A DNA stretch of 35,970 bases from Alphaproteobacteria bacterium (GTDB lineage Bacteria; Pseudomonadota; Alphaproteobacteria; Sphingomonadales; Sphingomonadaceae). Under the pieces are notes generated by a model that had not been told where the DNA came from, did not search any database, and saw nothing but the letters and a program-made list of their open reading frames with translations. The translations under genes were made by a program, and so were the position numbers. The DNA is taken from positions 1-35,970 of the forward strand of contig JAHJSJ010000339.1 of the NCBI GenBank assembly GCA_018830415.1, given 5' to 3'. Below are positions 25,401 through 33,434 of this stretch, in pieces (position 1 is the stretch's first letter; the number at the start of each line of letters is the position of its first letter).

Positions 25401-25836
25401 CGGCAATCACCTGCGCGATCTTGCCCTGACTGACGAGGGCGGGGGAATGTGCCCCGGTGGCGGCATCGGCAAAGGTCAGCGCGACATCTTTGGCGCGAAC
25501 GTCGCGCCCGTTGACGCGGTAGGCGCTGCCTGCCCCGCGCTCGATCCGGCGGGTGACGACCAGTTCCTCGCCGCGATCATCGCTGGCGTGCAGCACCACT
25601 TCGGCAAAATCGCGCGGCGGGCGGGTGGTGGTGCCCGCGAAGATCACGTCCTCCATCCCGCCCGATCGCATCGACTTGGCCGAGGTTTCCCCCATCACCC
25701 AGCGGATGGCTTCCAACAGGTTGGATTTTCCGCAGCCATTGGGGCCGACCACCCCGGTTAGCCCCGGTTCGATCCGCAATTCGGCAGGCTCAACGAAGCT
25801 CTTGAAACCGCTGAGCTTGAGCCGGTGGATCTGCAT
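22414..25836 (-). CDS. smc: Chromosome segregation protein SMC
   Basis: SMC ATPase of 1140 residues that compacts and organises the chromosome with ScpA-ScpB. N-terminal Walker A GPNGCGKS (31-38), long alanine/glutamate-rich coiled coils, a hinge around residues 500-640 (GYERALAAVLGRD, GEWLVTRAGHLRRWDG), and the C-terminal LSGGEQALTATALIFALF with Walker B CVLDEVDAPLDDAN. Length is normal. ATG 25836 begins MQIHRLKLSGFKSFV. In bacteria, ParB bound at parS often loads SMC; a parS lies in this window at 4017, but the two are not in one operon. Confidence 0.97.
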   Translation of the reverse strand: MQIHRLKLSGFKSFVEPAELRIEPGLTGVVGPNGCGKSNLLEAIRWVMGETSAKSMRSGGMEDVIFAGTTTRPPRDFAEVVLHASDDRGEELVVTRRIERGAGSAYRVNGRDVRAKDVALTFADAATGAHSPALVSQGKIAQVIAAKPAERRAMLEEAAGIAGLHVRRKDAEGKLRAAETNLARLEDLMAGLDAQISSLRRQAKQAERYTELTHKIQAAEARLLFARWREAAAAAKEARAAAVAAEQQVAAAQAAVTAAQSEQAGAAQQLADAREELADRRDDASAHGHRMAALAEKLEAAETRLTDLGRQQKRLEEDREDADRLTSAAVEALARLTQDVAASRAAVTTAETARPALAERAEDRERAHRTAELALAKATADHAGVEAEWRVAEAAVEQAEARLARIEAEAARIARARADLAASGDADADVVAARKAADDAAEELAGLRDRLTADQVRKAALQTARDNAASALAAARAELAGVEREHTALARDRDARAKREAGRQGLATALDRVSVAPGYERALAAVLGRDGKSPLGAPSTPQDGRFWTGADAPAPVADSLLARLSNCPPELAARLALVHCADADDGRTLAPGEWLVTRAGHLRRWDGFIARGEGAAEAAQLEAANRFAELEAALPPLRAAAVAAEAEDKAVREELGALQAALVAQERGIAGAIEAERQALRRLDQAEAAKERIAARLAELAASAGEIEAQIAAAAAEVTAARAQRERLPARDAERASLDAAQARNEAARTAVQAALADLAAQDQALAVARERLAAQQADHAGWQARSSDAERRMAETGRRLAEIAEDRAVHAAKPAALIAEIEAGEEARTRLTADLAAAEAAMRTAEAQQRTADAALSACTETLAQAREARASLAARAENEELRRAEMARISGERFQCPPPLLCEKFGFDESNLAPAADESTELERLTAARERIGPVNLVAADELARIEAEHGNSAHEQAELVEAIARLRGSIGSLNREGRERLRAAFEEVDGHFRVLFTRLFEGGQAHLALIDSDDPLEAGLEIYAQPPGKRLQSLSLLSGGEQALTATALIFALFLTNPAPICVLDEVDAPLDDANVERFCDLLDSMVHTTTTRYLIVTHNAVTMSRMHRLFGVTMAERGISRLVSVDLGEAALLAAE

Positions 25837-25865
25837 CAGGCTGACGTGCCGCCCCGCCTATGGCT

Positions 25866-26612
25866 TCAGCGCGCGCCGGCGCGTTGAAGCAGCGGTTCAA
25901 GCTGGTCCCAGGTGTTCACTTCCAGCTTGTTGTCATTGAGCAGGAAGGTCGGGGTGCCGGTAATCTGGAACTCTTTCGATTGCGCTTCGGTGTTTTTGAC
26001 CAGCGCTTCGATCTTGGGCCCATCAGACAGGCATGTGCGGGCCTGGTCGGCGCTGAGGCCGCGCGCGGCGAAGAATTCGGTCAACCCGGTGACTTCGGCG
26101 ATCCGGGCAAACCGCTGATCGACCGGCAATTGCGCGGTGGCCTGCACTGCGGCTGGATTAGCTTGCAGGCCGGTAAATACCTGATCGAGGTTCTGCCAGA
26201 CCTGATCAGACAGGGGCTGCATCTGCTCTTTTGCGCCGCACTGCGCCATCGCGGCAATCACGACGTCATAGGGGTTGAGAAACACCTCGCGCAGTTCAAA
26301 GCTGACTACGCCGGTGGGAATATACTTGTCTTTGAGCACCGGCTTTCCGGTGATGGCAAACGTCGCGCAATGGCCGCAGGTGTGCGATGCGAATTCGACC
26401 AGTTTCAGCGGTGCATCAGGGTTGCCGACCAGATAGCCGCCTTCGGGCGTTACCGTGACCATATCGCCCCATTTGGTGCCAGCAGGCGCGGCAATCGCGG
26501 GCAGCGGCTCACCCGACGTTGCGCCGTCCACAGCATCGGTTTCACCGCAAGCGGCCAGCGCAAGCGGGGCGAGGGCAAGCAGGGGAAGCGAGAGTAGGCG
26601 GGAAAGTTTCAT
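25866..26612 (-). CDS. DsbA-family thioredoxin-fold lipoprotein
   Basis: Disulfide-oxidoreductase-like protein of 248 residues. A signal peptide ends in lipobox LAAC (lipid-modified C22). The thioredoxin-fold active site is CGHC (C79-C82, in ASHTCGHCATF), with a cis-proline loop TGTPTFLL near the end. It should be anchored in the periplasm. ATG 26612 directly begins the signal peptide; the frame is open to 26660. It is next to smc and close to a second CGHC paralogue, part of the conserved smc-dsbA-DUF721-mutY block. Confidence 0.9.
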   Translation of the reverse strand: MKLSRLLSLPLLALAPLALAACGETDAVDGATSGEPLPAIAAPAGTKWGDMVTVTPEGGYLVGNPDAPLKLVEFASHTCGHCATFAITGKPVLKDKYIPTGVVSFELREVFLNPYDVVIAAMAQCGAKEQMQPLSDQVWQNLDQVFTGLQANPAAVQATAQLPVDQRFARIAEVTGLTEFFAARGLSADQARTCLSDGPKIEALVKNTEAQSKEFQITGTPTFLLNDNKLEVNTWDQLEPLLQRAGAR

Positions 26613-26704
26613 TGGCCGGGAATCCTTGAAAGTGGTTGCGGAATGAATAGCCGCGCACACGTCCTTGCAGCAAGGCTTGCTGCGCGCGGTTGTGAATAAG
26701 GGGG

Positions 26705-27463
26705 TCAGCCGGGCGCGTCGGTGGTGGTTTTGGCGGGCGCGGCAAACCTGGCAGACAGCACCGGATAAAGCGCATCCCAGCTATGCACCTGATCGAGCAG
26801 CTTGCCATCCAGCGCGAAGCTGGGGGTGCCGGGAACCGCAAATTCGGCGTAATCTGCCCGGCCATTCTCGACCAGCTTTTGCGCGGCGGCATCATCCATC
26901 AGGCAGGCGTTGACCTCTCCAGCGGATTGCCCGCGCGTGGTCAGCATCTTGCCGAGGCCGAGCGCGCTGGCCGCGTTCATCCGCGCAGCCTTGTCGCCGC
27001 GCGCCCAGATTGCCTGCTGGCTTTGCGGCGCGTTGCGCGCCTTGCCCAGCCATTCATCCTGCGACAACATGAAGGCGCGGTGGCGATCCTTGAACCCCGC
27101 CGGATCGCCGCACGCGGCCAGCAGCGATACGGTAAGGTCAATCGCGTTGCGGATCACCGGGCGCACTTCCAGCGCCATTTTTCCGGGCATCAGCAGCGCC
27201 AGTTCCAGCGCCGGTTCGCCTTGCGCGGTGAACTGCGCGCAATGTCCGCAGGTATAGCTGACGAATTCGATCATCTGCGCATCCGCCTTGGGATTGCCGA
27301 TCAGGTGCCCGCGCGGTGTGCGGGTGATGGTGGTCTGCCAATTGCCGGGGTTGTCCTGCGGCACAAACGCACTGTCAGGATTGGACAGGCTCTGCTGCGC
27401 GCCCGCCGGGCCGATCGCCAATGCCAGCGCGGCAGCCGCGCAAAGGAGGGGAAGTTTGATCAT
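26705..27463 (-). CDS. DsbA-family thioredoxin-fold protein, soluble secreted
   Basis: Second DsbA-like protein (252 residues), with a Sec signal peptide (about 1-22, ending AGA) and no lipobox. The active site is CGHC (C72-C75, in VSYTCGHCAQF) and the cis-proline loop is PGTPSFAL. It is a diverged tandem paralogue of the lipoprotein gene 92 bases downstream; both open the mature part with a similar GxLIGNP / GYLVGNP element. ATG 27463 begins the signal peptide. Its role is probably periplasmic thiol oxidation. Confidence 0.9.
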   Translation of the reverse strand: MIKLPLLCAAAALALAIGPAGAQQSLSNPDSAFVPQDNPGNWQTTITRTPRGHLIGNPKADAQMIEFVSYTCGHCAQFTAQGEPALELALLMPGKMALEVRPVIRNAIDLTVSLLAACGDPAGFKDRHRAFMLSQDEWLGKARNAPQSQQAIWARGDKAARMNAASALGLGKMLTTRGQSAGEVNACLMDDAAAQKLVENGRADYAEFAVPGTPSFALDGKLLDQVHSWDALYPVLSARFAAPAKTTTDAPG

Positions 27464-27487
27464 CTGCGGTCGTGTTCCTGTGCGGGT

Positions 27488-28042
27488 TCAGGTTTCGTTG
27501 TTGCCAAGGCTGCGCGCGAGCGATTCGAGCACGGTGCGCAGTTCGGGATCGCCAATATCGCGCAGGCTTTCGCCCAGTTCCAGCGGGATCGGTTTGAGCG
27601 ATGGCGGCGGCTTGGCGGGCCTGCCATCGGTTGGCGGGGTGACGGCGCCTTGCCGCAGCTTGACCCGCGCCACCGCCTTGTAGCCAAAGAAGCGGTTCAC
27701 CCGTTCGATGATTTCAGGGATGACCTGCTGGATCAACGGCGCGTGGGCGGGCACCACCACCAGTTGCAGGATGCCTTCCGCCTTTTCACCGGGGGGAAAG
27801 CGGATCGCTTCGGGGCTGCAGATGCGGGCGTGCTGCGGGCCGACGATTTCAGGCCAGCGGGTGACGACCGAACTTTGCACAAATCCGAACCGGCGAAACG
27901 CGGTTCGCCCGATTTCGGGCATCAGGTCGCCAATCGCGCGCGCGCCCCTGCCGCGTGGGCGGGTATAGGGTTTTGCCTTGCCGGGTTTGCCCCCCGGCTT
28001 GCCTGAAGAGGTCTTGTCGCTTCCCATGATCGCGCCCGCCAT
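27488..28042 (-). CDS. DUF721 / DciA-like protein
   Basis: Protein of 184 residues. After a Lys/Gly/Pro-rich start (about 1-35) comes the DUF721 domain (FGFVQSSVVTRWPEIVGPQHARICSPE, LQLVVVPAHAPLIQQVIPEIIERVN). DciA proteins of this family help load the replicative helicase DnaB in bacteria lacking DnaC. Two starts are possible, ATG 28042 and ATG 28027; neither has a strong Shine-Dalgarno. It is divergent from mutY, 14 bases between starts if the longer form is used. Confidence 0.85.
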   Translation of the reverse strand: MAGAIMGSDKTSSGKPGGKPGKAKPYTRPRGRGARAIGDLMPEIGRTAFRRFGFVQSSVVTRWPEIVGPQHARICSPEAIRFPPGEKAEGILQLVVVPAHAPLIQQVIPEIIERVNRFFGYKAVARVKLRQGAVTPPTDGRPAKPPPSLKPIPLELGESLRDIGDPELRTVLESLARSLGNNET

Positions 28043-28056
28043 GCCATAGGCGGGGC

Positions 28057-29100
28057 GTGACTGCCAGTATCTCCGACATTCTCTTGAAATGGTATGATGG
28101 CCATGCGCGCGATCTGCCGTGGCGCCTGCCGCCGGGCGCGGCGCTGCCCGACGATCCGGCGTGGCCTTACCGCGTGTGGCTGTCCGAAGTGATGCTGCAA
28201 CAGACCACCGTGGCGGCGGTAAAGCCGTATTTCGCCCGCTTTACTGCGCTGTGGCCCACCATTAACGCGCTGGCGGCGGCTCCAGAGGAGGCGGTCATGG
28301 CGGCGTGGGCGGGGCTGGGCTATTATTCGCGGGCGCGCAATCTGGTGAAATGCGCGCGGGCCGTGGCAGAGCGCGGCGGGTTCCCTGCGAGCGAGGCCGA
28401 ATTGCGCGCGCTCCCCGGTCTGGGCGATTATACCGCTGCGGCGATTGCGGCGATTGCGTTCGGACAGCGCGCCGTGGTGGTTGATGCCAATGTCGAACGG
28501 GTGGCGGCGCGGCTGTTTGCGATCAATGATCCGCTGCCCGGCGCGCGCAAGACGATCCGCGCTGCGGTGGATGCGATCACGCCGCAGATGCGCGCGGGTG
28601 ATTTTGCGCAGGGGATGATGGATCTGGGCGCGCAAATCTGCACCAGCAAAGCGCCGCGCTGCCTGCTGTGTCCCTTGCGCGACGTGTGCGCGGGCCATGC
28701 GGCGGGCGAGCCGGAACGCCTGCCGGTCAAGCCTGCGAAAAAGGCGGCGCCAGAACGGCGCGGGACAGCGTTCTGGATCACCTCGAAAGATCGCGCCGCA
28801 GTGTGGCTCGTCACCCGGCCTGCTATCGGAATGCTCGGCGGGATGCGCGCGCTGCCCGATGATGGCTGGAGCGCGCAGGGCGATGGGTCGGGTGAGGCTC
28901 CGCTATCGGGCGAGTGGCGCGCGTTGGGCGCGGTGCGGCACAGCTTTACCCACGCACATCTGACCCTGACGGTGTTGGGAATGGCGACCGCATCCGACCC
29001 GCCGGGAGAGGGGCAATGGTGGCCGCTTGATCACATTGACGAGGCGGGTCTTGCCACCTTGTTCCGCAAAGCTGCGCGGATGGCGTTAGCGGCTGATTAG
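28057..29100 (+). CDS. mutY: A/G-specific adenine glycosylase MutY
   Basis: Removes adenine mispaired with 8-oxoguanine. The 347 residues show catalytic E44 (LSEVMLQQT) and D143 (VVDANVERV), a helix-hairpin-helix LPGLGDYTAAAI (119-130), a 4Fe-4S loop C195-x6-C202-x2-C205-x5-C211, and a Nudix-like C-terminal lesion-recognition domain. It starts with GTG 28057. It is divergent from DUF721, and its stop overlaps that of the small membrane gene by convergent reading. Confidence 0.96.
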   Translation: MTASISDILLKWYDGHARDLPWRLPPGAALPDDPAWPYRVWLSEVMLQQTTVAAVKPYFARFTALWPTINALAAAPEEAVMAAWAGLGYYSRARNLVKCARAVAERGGFPASEAELRALPGLGDYTAAAIAAIAFGQRAVVVDANVERVAARLFAINDPLPGARKTIRAAVDAITPQMRAGDFAQGMMDLGAQICTSKAPRCLLCPLRDVCAGHAAGEPERLPVKPAKKAAPERRGTAFWITSKDRAAVWLVTRPAIGMLGGMRALPDDGWSAQGDGSGEAPLSGEWRALGAVRHSFTHAHLTLTVLGMATASDPPGEGQWWPLDHIDEAGLATLFRKAARMALAAD

Positions 29101-29318
29101 ATAATCCCGCCGCCCAGCATCAACCGCACCGCTGCGATCAACAGCACCACCAGACAGAAATTGCGGCCACCGTCCTTGGATGACAGCGCACCGATGATGA
29201 TGCCGATCACGATCACCGGCAAGGCGATCCAGTTGGCCCAGCCCAGCAGCGGGATTTGCGCCGGGATGACGATGACGAGGCTGACAAGCCCGATGAGATA
29301 GGCAAGCACGTTGAGCAT
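29097..29318 (-). CDS. Small hydrophobic membrane protein
   Basis: A 73-residue inner-membrane protein with about two to three hydrophobic helices (LAYLIGLVSLVIVIPAQIP, ALPVIVIGIIIGAL, FCLVVLLIAAVRLML) and a glycine-rich end, GGGII. The function is unknown. ATG 29318 is chosen; an alternative ATG at 29333 would add MHIRH and has AGG six bases upstream. Its stop overlaps the mutY stop. Confidence 0.72.
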   Translation of the reverse strand: MLNVLAYLIGLVSLVIVIPAQIPLLGWANWIALPVIVIGIIIGALSSKDGGRNFCLVVLLIAAVRLMLGGGII

Positions 29319-29433
29319 GTGTCTTATATGCATAGGACACCTGCGATTTGCAAGTCTGAACGCGCAACCGGTGATTGACCCTTGCGGCAACCTGCCGCAG
29401 ACAAGCAGCCACACCCCTTCGGAGATTCCCCCC

Positions 29434-30756
29434 ATGGCTTACCGCGATCTCGATTTCCCCGTGCTTTCCCGCCGCGCCCTGATCCGTGGCAGCGCGCTGC
29501 TGGCGGGCGGTGCGGCCTTATCAACCCTGCCGTTCGGGCGCGCGGCGTTTGCGATGCACGATGTCGGAGAGAATTGGCCCAATGTCGCCGCGCTGGCCAA
29601 CCGCTATGTCAGCGAACGCAAACTCGCCAACCTGTTCCTGACCTTTGGTTGGGGGCAGGAAAGCAGCGCGCATACCGTGGGCGGCGGCACGCTGTCGCTG
29701 GCAAAGCCGACCCCGGTGGATCAGGATTCGCTGTTCCGGATCTATTCGATGTCAAAGCCGATTACCGGCATGGCGACGATGATCCTGATCGATCAAGGCA
29801 GGCTCGGCCTTGATCAGCCGCTTTATGAAATCCTGCCCGCGTTCCGCGATATGCAGGTGTTGATCGATCCCGAAGGATCGCTGGAAGAAACCGTGGCGGC
29901 CGAACGTCCGATCACGATCCGCCAATTGCTGACCCATACGGCGGGGCTTGGCTATCAGATCATCAGCAAGGGGCCATTGCAGGCCGCCTTCAACGAAAAT
30001 GGTCTGGTTGGCGGACGGGTCAGCCGGATACCGCTTCCGGGCTTTCCGCCGGTTACGCCTGCTCCGGGTCTGGCGGTCTGGGCAGACCGGCTGGCCGAAT
30101 TGCCGCTGATGTATCAGCCCGCGACCAAGTGGAGCTATTCCGCCAGCTTCGATCTGCTTGGCCGGGTGATCGAAGTGGTCAGCGGGATGGAGTTCGAGGC
30201 GTTTCTCAAGACGCGGATCTTCGAACCCTGCGGCATGAACAGCACCTTCATGCAGGTGCCGCAAAGCGAGGTTCACCGCCTCACCGACAATTACGGCATC
30301 GTCAACGGCACGGCCTTTCCGATCGATCCGGGTGCCAATTCGATCTTCACCGATCCGCCCGTAGTGCCTGCGGGCGGCGGCGGGCTTGTGTCGAGCCCGC
30401 GCGATTACGACCGTTTTCTGCGGATGCTGCTCGGCTACGGCCTGATCGACGGCACGCGAGTGATGAGCGAAGCAGCGGTGCGGGTTGGCACGTCCGATCT
30501 CATACCTGCGACAGTTGATACCGCTGGAACCTGGCTTGAAGGCCAGGGCCATGGTGCGGGCGGACGCAGCGTGAATGGCAGCTTTGGCTGGGGCGGAGCG
30601 GCGGGCACGCTTGCCGCAGTGGATTTCAATCTGGGCCTGCGTTCGACATTGTTCACCCAATACATGCCGAGCGATGCCTACCCGATCCGTGACGAATTCC
30701 TCGCCGCGATGGAGGCTGATCTGGCGGCCCTGCGCGACGCCAAGCAGGCAGCGTAA
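29434..30756 (+). CDS. Beta-lactamase-fold serine hydrolase (family VIII carboxylesterase-like)
   Basis: Exported serine hydrolase of 440 residues. Residues 1-40 include a twin-arginine leader (SRRALIRGSALLAGG). The SxxK motif is S105-M-S-K108 (RIYSMSKPITG). The YxN position is Y235-S-A (KWSYSASFDLLG), as in family VIII esterases, with a final GWGGAAGT. So esterase/amidase activity is more likely than antibiotic hydrolysis. ATG 29434 lies at the leader; the frame is open to 29311. It is coupled to nudC by a one-base overlap (TAATG). Confidence 0.88.
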   Translation: MAYRDLDFPVLSRRALIRGSALLAGGAALSTLPFGRAAFAMHDVGENWPNVAALANRYVSERKLANLFLTFGWGQESSAHTVGGGTLSLAKPTPVDQDSLFRIYSMSKPITGMATMILIDQGRLGLDQPLYEILPAFRDMQVLIDPEGSLEETVAAERPITIRQLLTHTAGLGYQIISKGPLQAAFNENGLVGGRVSRIPLPGFPPVTPAPGLAVWADRLAELPLMYQPATKWSYSASFDLLGRVIEVVSGMEFEAFLKTRIFEPCGMNSTFMQVPQSEVHRLTDNYGIVNGTAFPIDPGANSIFTDPPVVPAGGGGLVSSPRDYDRFLRMLLGYGLIDGTRVMSEAAVRVGTSDLIPATVDTAGTWLEGQGHGAGGRSVNGSFGWGGAAGTLAAVDFNLGLRSTLFTQYMPSDAYPIRDEFLAAMEADLAALRDAKQAA

Positions 30757-31646
30757 TGCACCACCGCGCCTCTGTTCCACCGGGGATCGCCTTCTCCGGA
30801 TCGCCGATTGATCGGGCGGATAATATTCGCAACGACCCGGCGGCGCTCGGCAATCTGATGAACTGGCGCGCGCGGGTGCTCAACCTTGATGGCCTGCTGC
30901 CTGAATTCGACGATGATGGGCGGCTGCTGTGGCATACGCTGGCCGATGTCGCGCCGGATGCCGAACTCGTGTTCCTCGGGATGATGGACGAAAGGGCGCA
31001 TTTCGCCCCCGTGCCGGAACAGGGTGCATCTGGGCCCGCCATGCCGCGCGCGTGGCAGGTGATGCAGATGCTTCAGCCAGATGATCTGGCGATCTATGGC
31101 GGGGCGCGCAGTCTGATCGATTGGCACGCGCGCCACCGTTTTTGCGCCAATTGCGGTGCGCCGACGAAGCTGGTGAAGGGCGGCTGGCAGCGGCATTGCG
31201 ATGGCTGCGGCGCGGATCACTTCCCGCGCACCGATCCGGTTACGATCATGCTGGTCGAACATGAAGACAAGCTGCTGCTGGGCCGCCAGCCGCGCTTTCC
31301 GCCCAAAATGTATTCGGCGCTCGCGGGGTTCGTCGAACCGGGGGAGACGATTGAGGAAGCCGTGGCGCGCGAAATCCATGAAGAGGCGGGCCTGCGGGTG
31401 CGCGATGTGCGCTATATCGCCAGCCAGCCCTGGCCGTTCCCCAGCCAGCTGATGATCGGCTGCACATCGGTGGCGATTGACACGGAAATCACCATCGACC
31501 GCGAAGAATTGGACGATGCCCGCTGGTTCACCCGCGCCGAATTGGAAGAAGCGCGCGCGGCGGGTGAACACGGCACCGAACTGCTCAATTTCCCGCGCCC
31601 GTTCGCGATTGCGCATCATCTGGTTTCATGGTGGCTCGACAAATGA
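30756..31646 (+). CDS. nudC: NAD+ diphosphatase NudC
   Basis: Nudix hydrolase of NAD(H) and, in Escherichia coli, of NAD-capped RNA. The 296 residues contain a zinc ribbon (C130, C133, C148, C151), the Nudix box (191-213: GFVEPGETIEEAVAREIHEEAG) and the family-specific SQPWPFPSQLM. ATG 30756 overlaps the preceding stop. Its own stop overlaps the next start by four bases (ATGA), so it is the middle gene of a three-gene operon. Confidence 0.95.
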   Translation: MHHRASVPPGIAFSGSPIDRADNIRNDPAALGNLMNWRARVLNLDGLLPEFDDDGRLLWHTLADVAPDAELVFLGMMDERAHFAPVPEQGASGPAMPRAWQVMQMLQPDDLAIYGGARSLIDWHARHRFCANCGAPTKLVKGGWQRHCDGCGADHFPRTDPVTIMLVEHEDKLLLGRQPRFPPKMYSALAGFVEPGETIEEAVAREIHEEAGLRVRDVRYIASQPWPFPSQLMIGCTSVAIDTEITIDREELDDARWFTRAELEEARAAGEHGTELLNFPRPFAIAHHLVSWWLDK

Positions 31647-32335
31647 CTGACACGCTGACGATTGATATCTATTCCGACGTGGTGTGCCCTTGGTGCCTGA
31701 TCGGCTATGGCCAATTAACCAAGGCGCTGGAGCAGCTTGACGGCGAAATCGCGGCGCAGATCCGCTGGCGTCCGTTCGAACTGAACCCGCAGATGCCGCC
31801 CGAAGGTGAAGAGCAGGAAGCACACCTGCAACGCAAATATCGCCGCTCGGCTGAAGACGGTGCGGCGCTGCGCGGGCAGATGAAAGCGATTGCCGAAGGC
31901 GCTGGCGTGTCGCTGTCTTACGAAGGTGCCAATGAAGAAGGCGGCGAGGCTCCGCCCGCGATGATGTGGAACACCCGCGATTGCCACAAGCTGTTGGCGT
32001 TCGCGCTGGAGGAGGCGGGGCCGCAGGTGCAGACCGCGTTGAAACTCGCGTTGTTCAAGGCGCATTTCAACCACCGCGCGCGGCTGGGGGATCGCGACCT
32101 GTTGCTCGATATTGCCGCCAGCGTCGGCCTGCACCGCATGGCTGCCAAGGCCGCGCTGGATGATCCCGATCTGGAAGCGCGCGTGCTTGCGGAGGAACAA
32201 CAGGCGTGGGATCTGAACATCTCGGGCGTGCCTGCGATGATCATAAACGGCAAATTCATGATCCCCGGCGCACAATCGCCCGATGTTTACGTGAACGCGC
32301 TGCGGCGGGTCGCGGAAAAGAGCCGGGCGGCCTGA
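31643..32335 (+). CDS. FrnE-like DsbA-family oxidoreductase
   Basis: Thioredoxin-fold protein of 230 residues without a signal peptide, so cytosolic. CPWC (C15-C18, in IYSDVVCPWCLIGY) lies in a DsbA/FrnE-type fold with a long helical insertion (about 60-160) and the loop ISGVPAMIINGKF containing the cis-proline. Members serve in polyketide isomerisation or oxidative stress; the role here is unknown. ATG 31643 overlaps the nudC stop. An in-frame ATG at 31628 is possible but inside nudC. It converges on a methyltransferase. Confidence 0.9.
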   Translation: MTDTLTIDIYSDVVCPWCLIGYGQLTKALEQLDGEIAAQIRWRPFELNPQMPPEGEEQEAHLQRKYRRSAEDGAALRGQMKAIAEGAGVSLSYEGANEEGGEAPPAMMWNTRDCHKLLAFALEEAGPQVQTALKLALFKAHFNHRARLGDRDLLLDIAASVGLHRMAAKAALDDPDLEARVLAEEQQAWDLNISGVPAMIINGKFMIPGAQSPDVYVNALRRVAEKSRAA

Positions 32336-32345
32336 ACGGGCAGTT

Positions 32346-32963
32346 TCAGTTCTTCCTGAATGCGCACCACTGGAAGGATTGGCGATCCCCCCAAGGGGTG
32401 AAATGGTCAGCCTTCCAGCTATCTAACAGCCGAAAATCACGGCCCAATTCTGTGCTCATCGCTGCGGCATCGTAACGCATTACCGGCAGGCCGCTGCATT
32501 TTTCCGGCCCGTCGAGCGCGAAAGTTGCGATGATCAACAGGCCGCCTTGCGCAAGCCCGCGCGCCAGCGCTGCGCGATAGGCAGCGCGCTGGGATGCCTC
32601 CGTCAGAAAGTGAAATACTGCGCGATCATGCCACACGTCGTAGTTGCGCGGCGGTGTCCATTCGGTAATATCCGCGGTTTCCCAATGCGCATCTTCGGCC
32701 CTCCCGCCCAGACGGGTTTGCGCTGCCCGCAATGCCGCCCACGAGATATCCAGAACGGTAACATCCAGCCAACCGCGATCGAGCAAGGCGTCAACCAGCG
32801 TCGATATGCCGCCTCCGACATCGATCACCGACTGGGCGGGGCCAACATCGAAGCGGGCGAACGCCTCGAGCGACGGCTCCGGCGAGTCTTGATGCCAGCT
32901 CAGCCGGTCCGGCGACTTTTCAACATAGACACGGTTCCAGTGATCCTGCCGCTGTTCGGCCAT
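32346..32963 (-). CDS. Class I SAM-dependent methyltransferase
   Basis: Small-molecule-type methyltransferase of 205 residues. Motif I is SVIDVGGGISTL, followed by an acidic post-I region, TVLDIS, and DVWHDRAVFHFLTE. The substrate is unknown; the architecture resembles thiopurine or thiol-type methyltransferases. ATG 32963 is chosen over 32975 because GGAGG lies six bases before it, while the upstream ATG has no Shine-Dalgarno. It reads toward the FrnE gene with 10 bases between stops. Confidence 0.9.
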   Translation of the reverse strand: MAEQRQDHWNRVYVEKSPDRLSWHQDSPEPSLEAFARFDVGPAQSVIDVGGGISTLVDALLDRGWLDVTVLDISWAALRAAQTRLGGRAEDAHWETADITEWTPPRNYDVWHDRAVFHFLTEASQRAAYRAALARGLAQGGLLIIATFALDGPEKCSGLPVMRYDAAAMSTELGRDFRLLDSWKADHFTPWGDRQSFQWCAFRKN

Positions 32964-33000
32964 TTGCGCCTCCATCAGAAGTTCGGCACCTGCGCCCTAC

Positions 33001-33393
33001 CTAAACCAGCCCCAATCGCTCAAGCTTCGCCGCCAGCTTGCCGGGCAGCGCGTCGCCGATATCCTCACCATCCGCCACATCGCGCGGGGCCTTTTCGTCG
33101 GTCAGGTAACGCCAGCCCTGATGCGCGCGTTTGGGCTGTTGGTGGACGCGGATCAGCACCGGTTCCAGGCAGATGTGCCAGCGCCCGTCATCGGTCTGGG
33201 TAAAGCCGGTGATCGGTGATCGCGCCACAATCGCGTGGTTCAATATCCAGAACAGCGAACCGCCCACCACCTCTTCATGCCGGGTCGGACGGTTGCGGGT
33301 GGTGAGGCGCATGTCATCACGCGTCGCAAACCATTCGGCCAATTGTTCATAGCTTTTCGCGCCAAACGCGATTTTGGTCAGGTGCAGCGGCAT
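33001..33393 (-). CDS. DUF1489 family protein
   Basis: Cytosolic protein of 130 residues, matching DUF1489 by MPLHLTKIAFGAKSYEQLAEW at the start, RNRPTRHEEVVGGSLFWILNHAIV, and QQPKRAHQGWRYLTDEKAPRDV. The function is unknown; it is widespread in alphaproteobacteria. It follows mgtE by 41 bases on the same strand and precedes the methyltransferase by 37 bases, so it may be part of one transcript. Confidence 0.88.
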   Translation of the reverse strand: MPLHLTKIAFGAKSYEQLAEWFATRDDMRLTTRNRPTRHEEVVGGSLFWILNHAIVARSPITGFTQTDDGRWHICLEPVLIRVHQQPKRAHQGWRYLTDEKAPRDVADGEDIGDALPGKLAAKLERLGLV

Positions 33394-33434
33394 GGTGCCT
33401 ATCTACAATATCTGGCCGGGATTGCGAGCCGCCA

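Noticed and set aside
30756-31646. Plain Nudix protein rather than NudC
   Set aside because: The zinc ribbon and SQPWPFPSQLM motif are specific to NudC.
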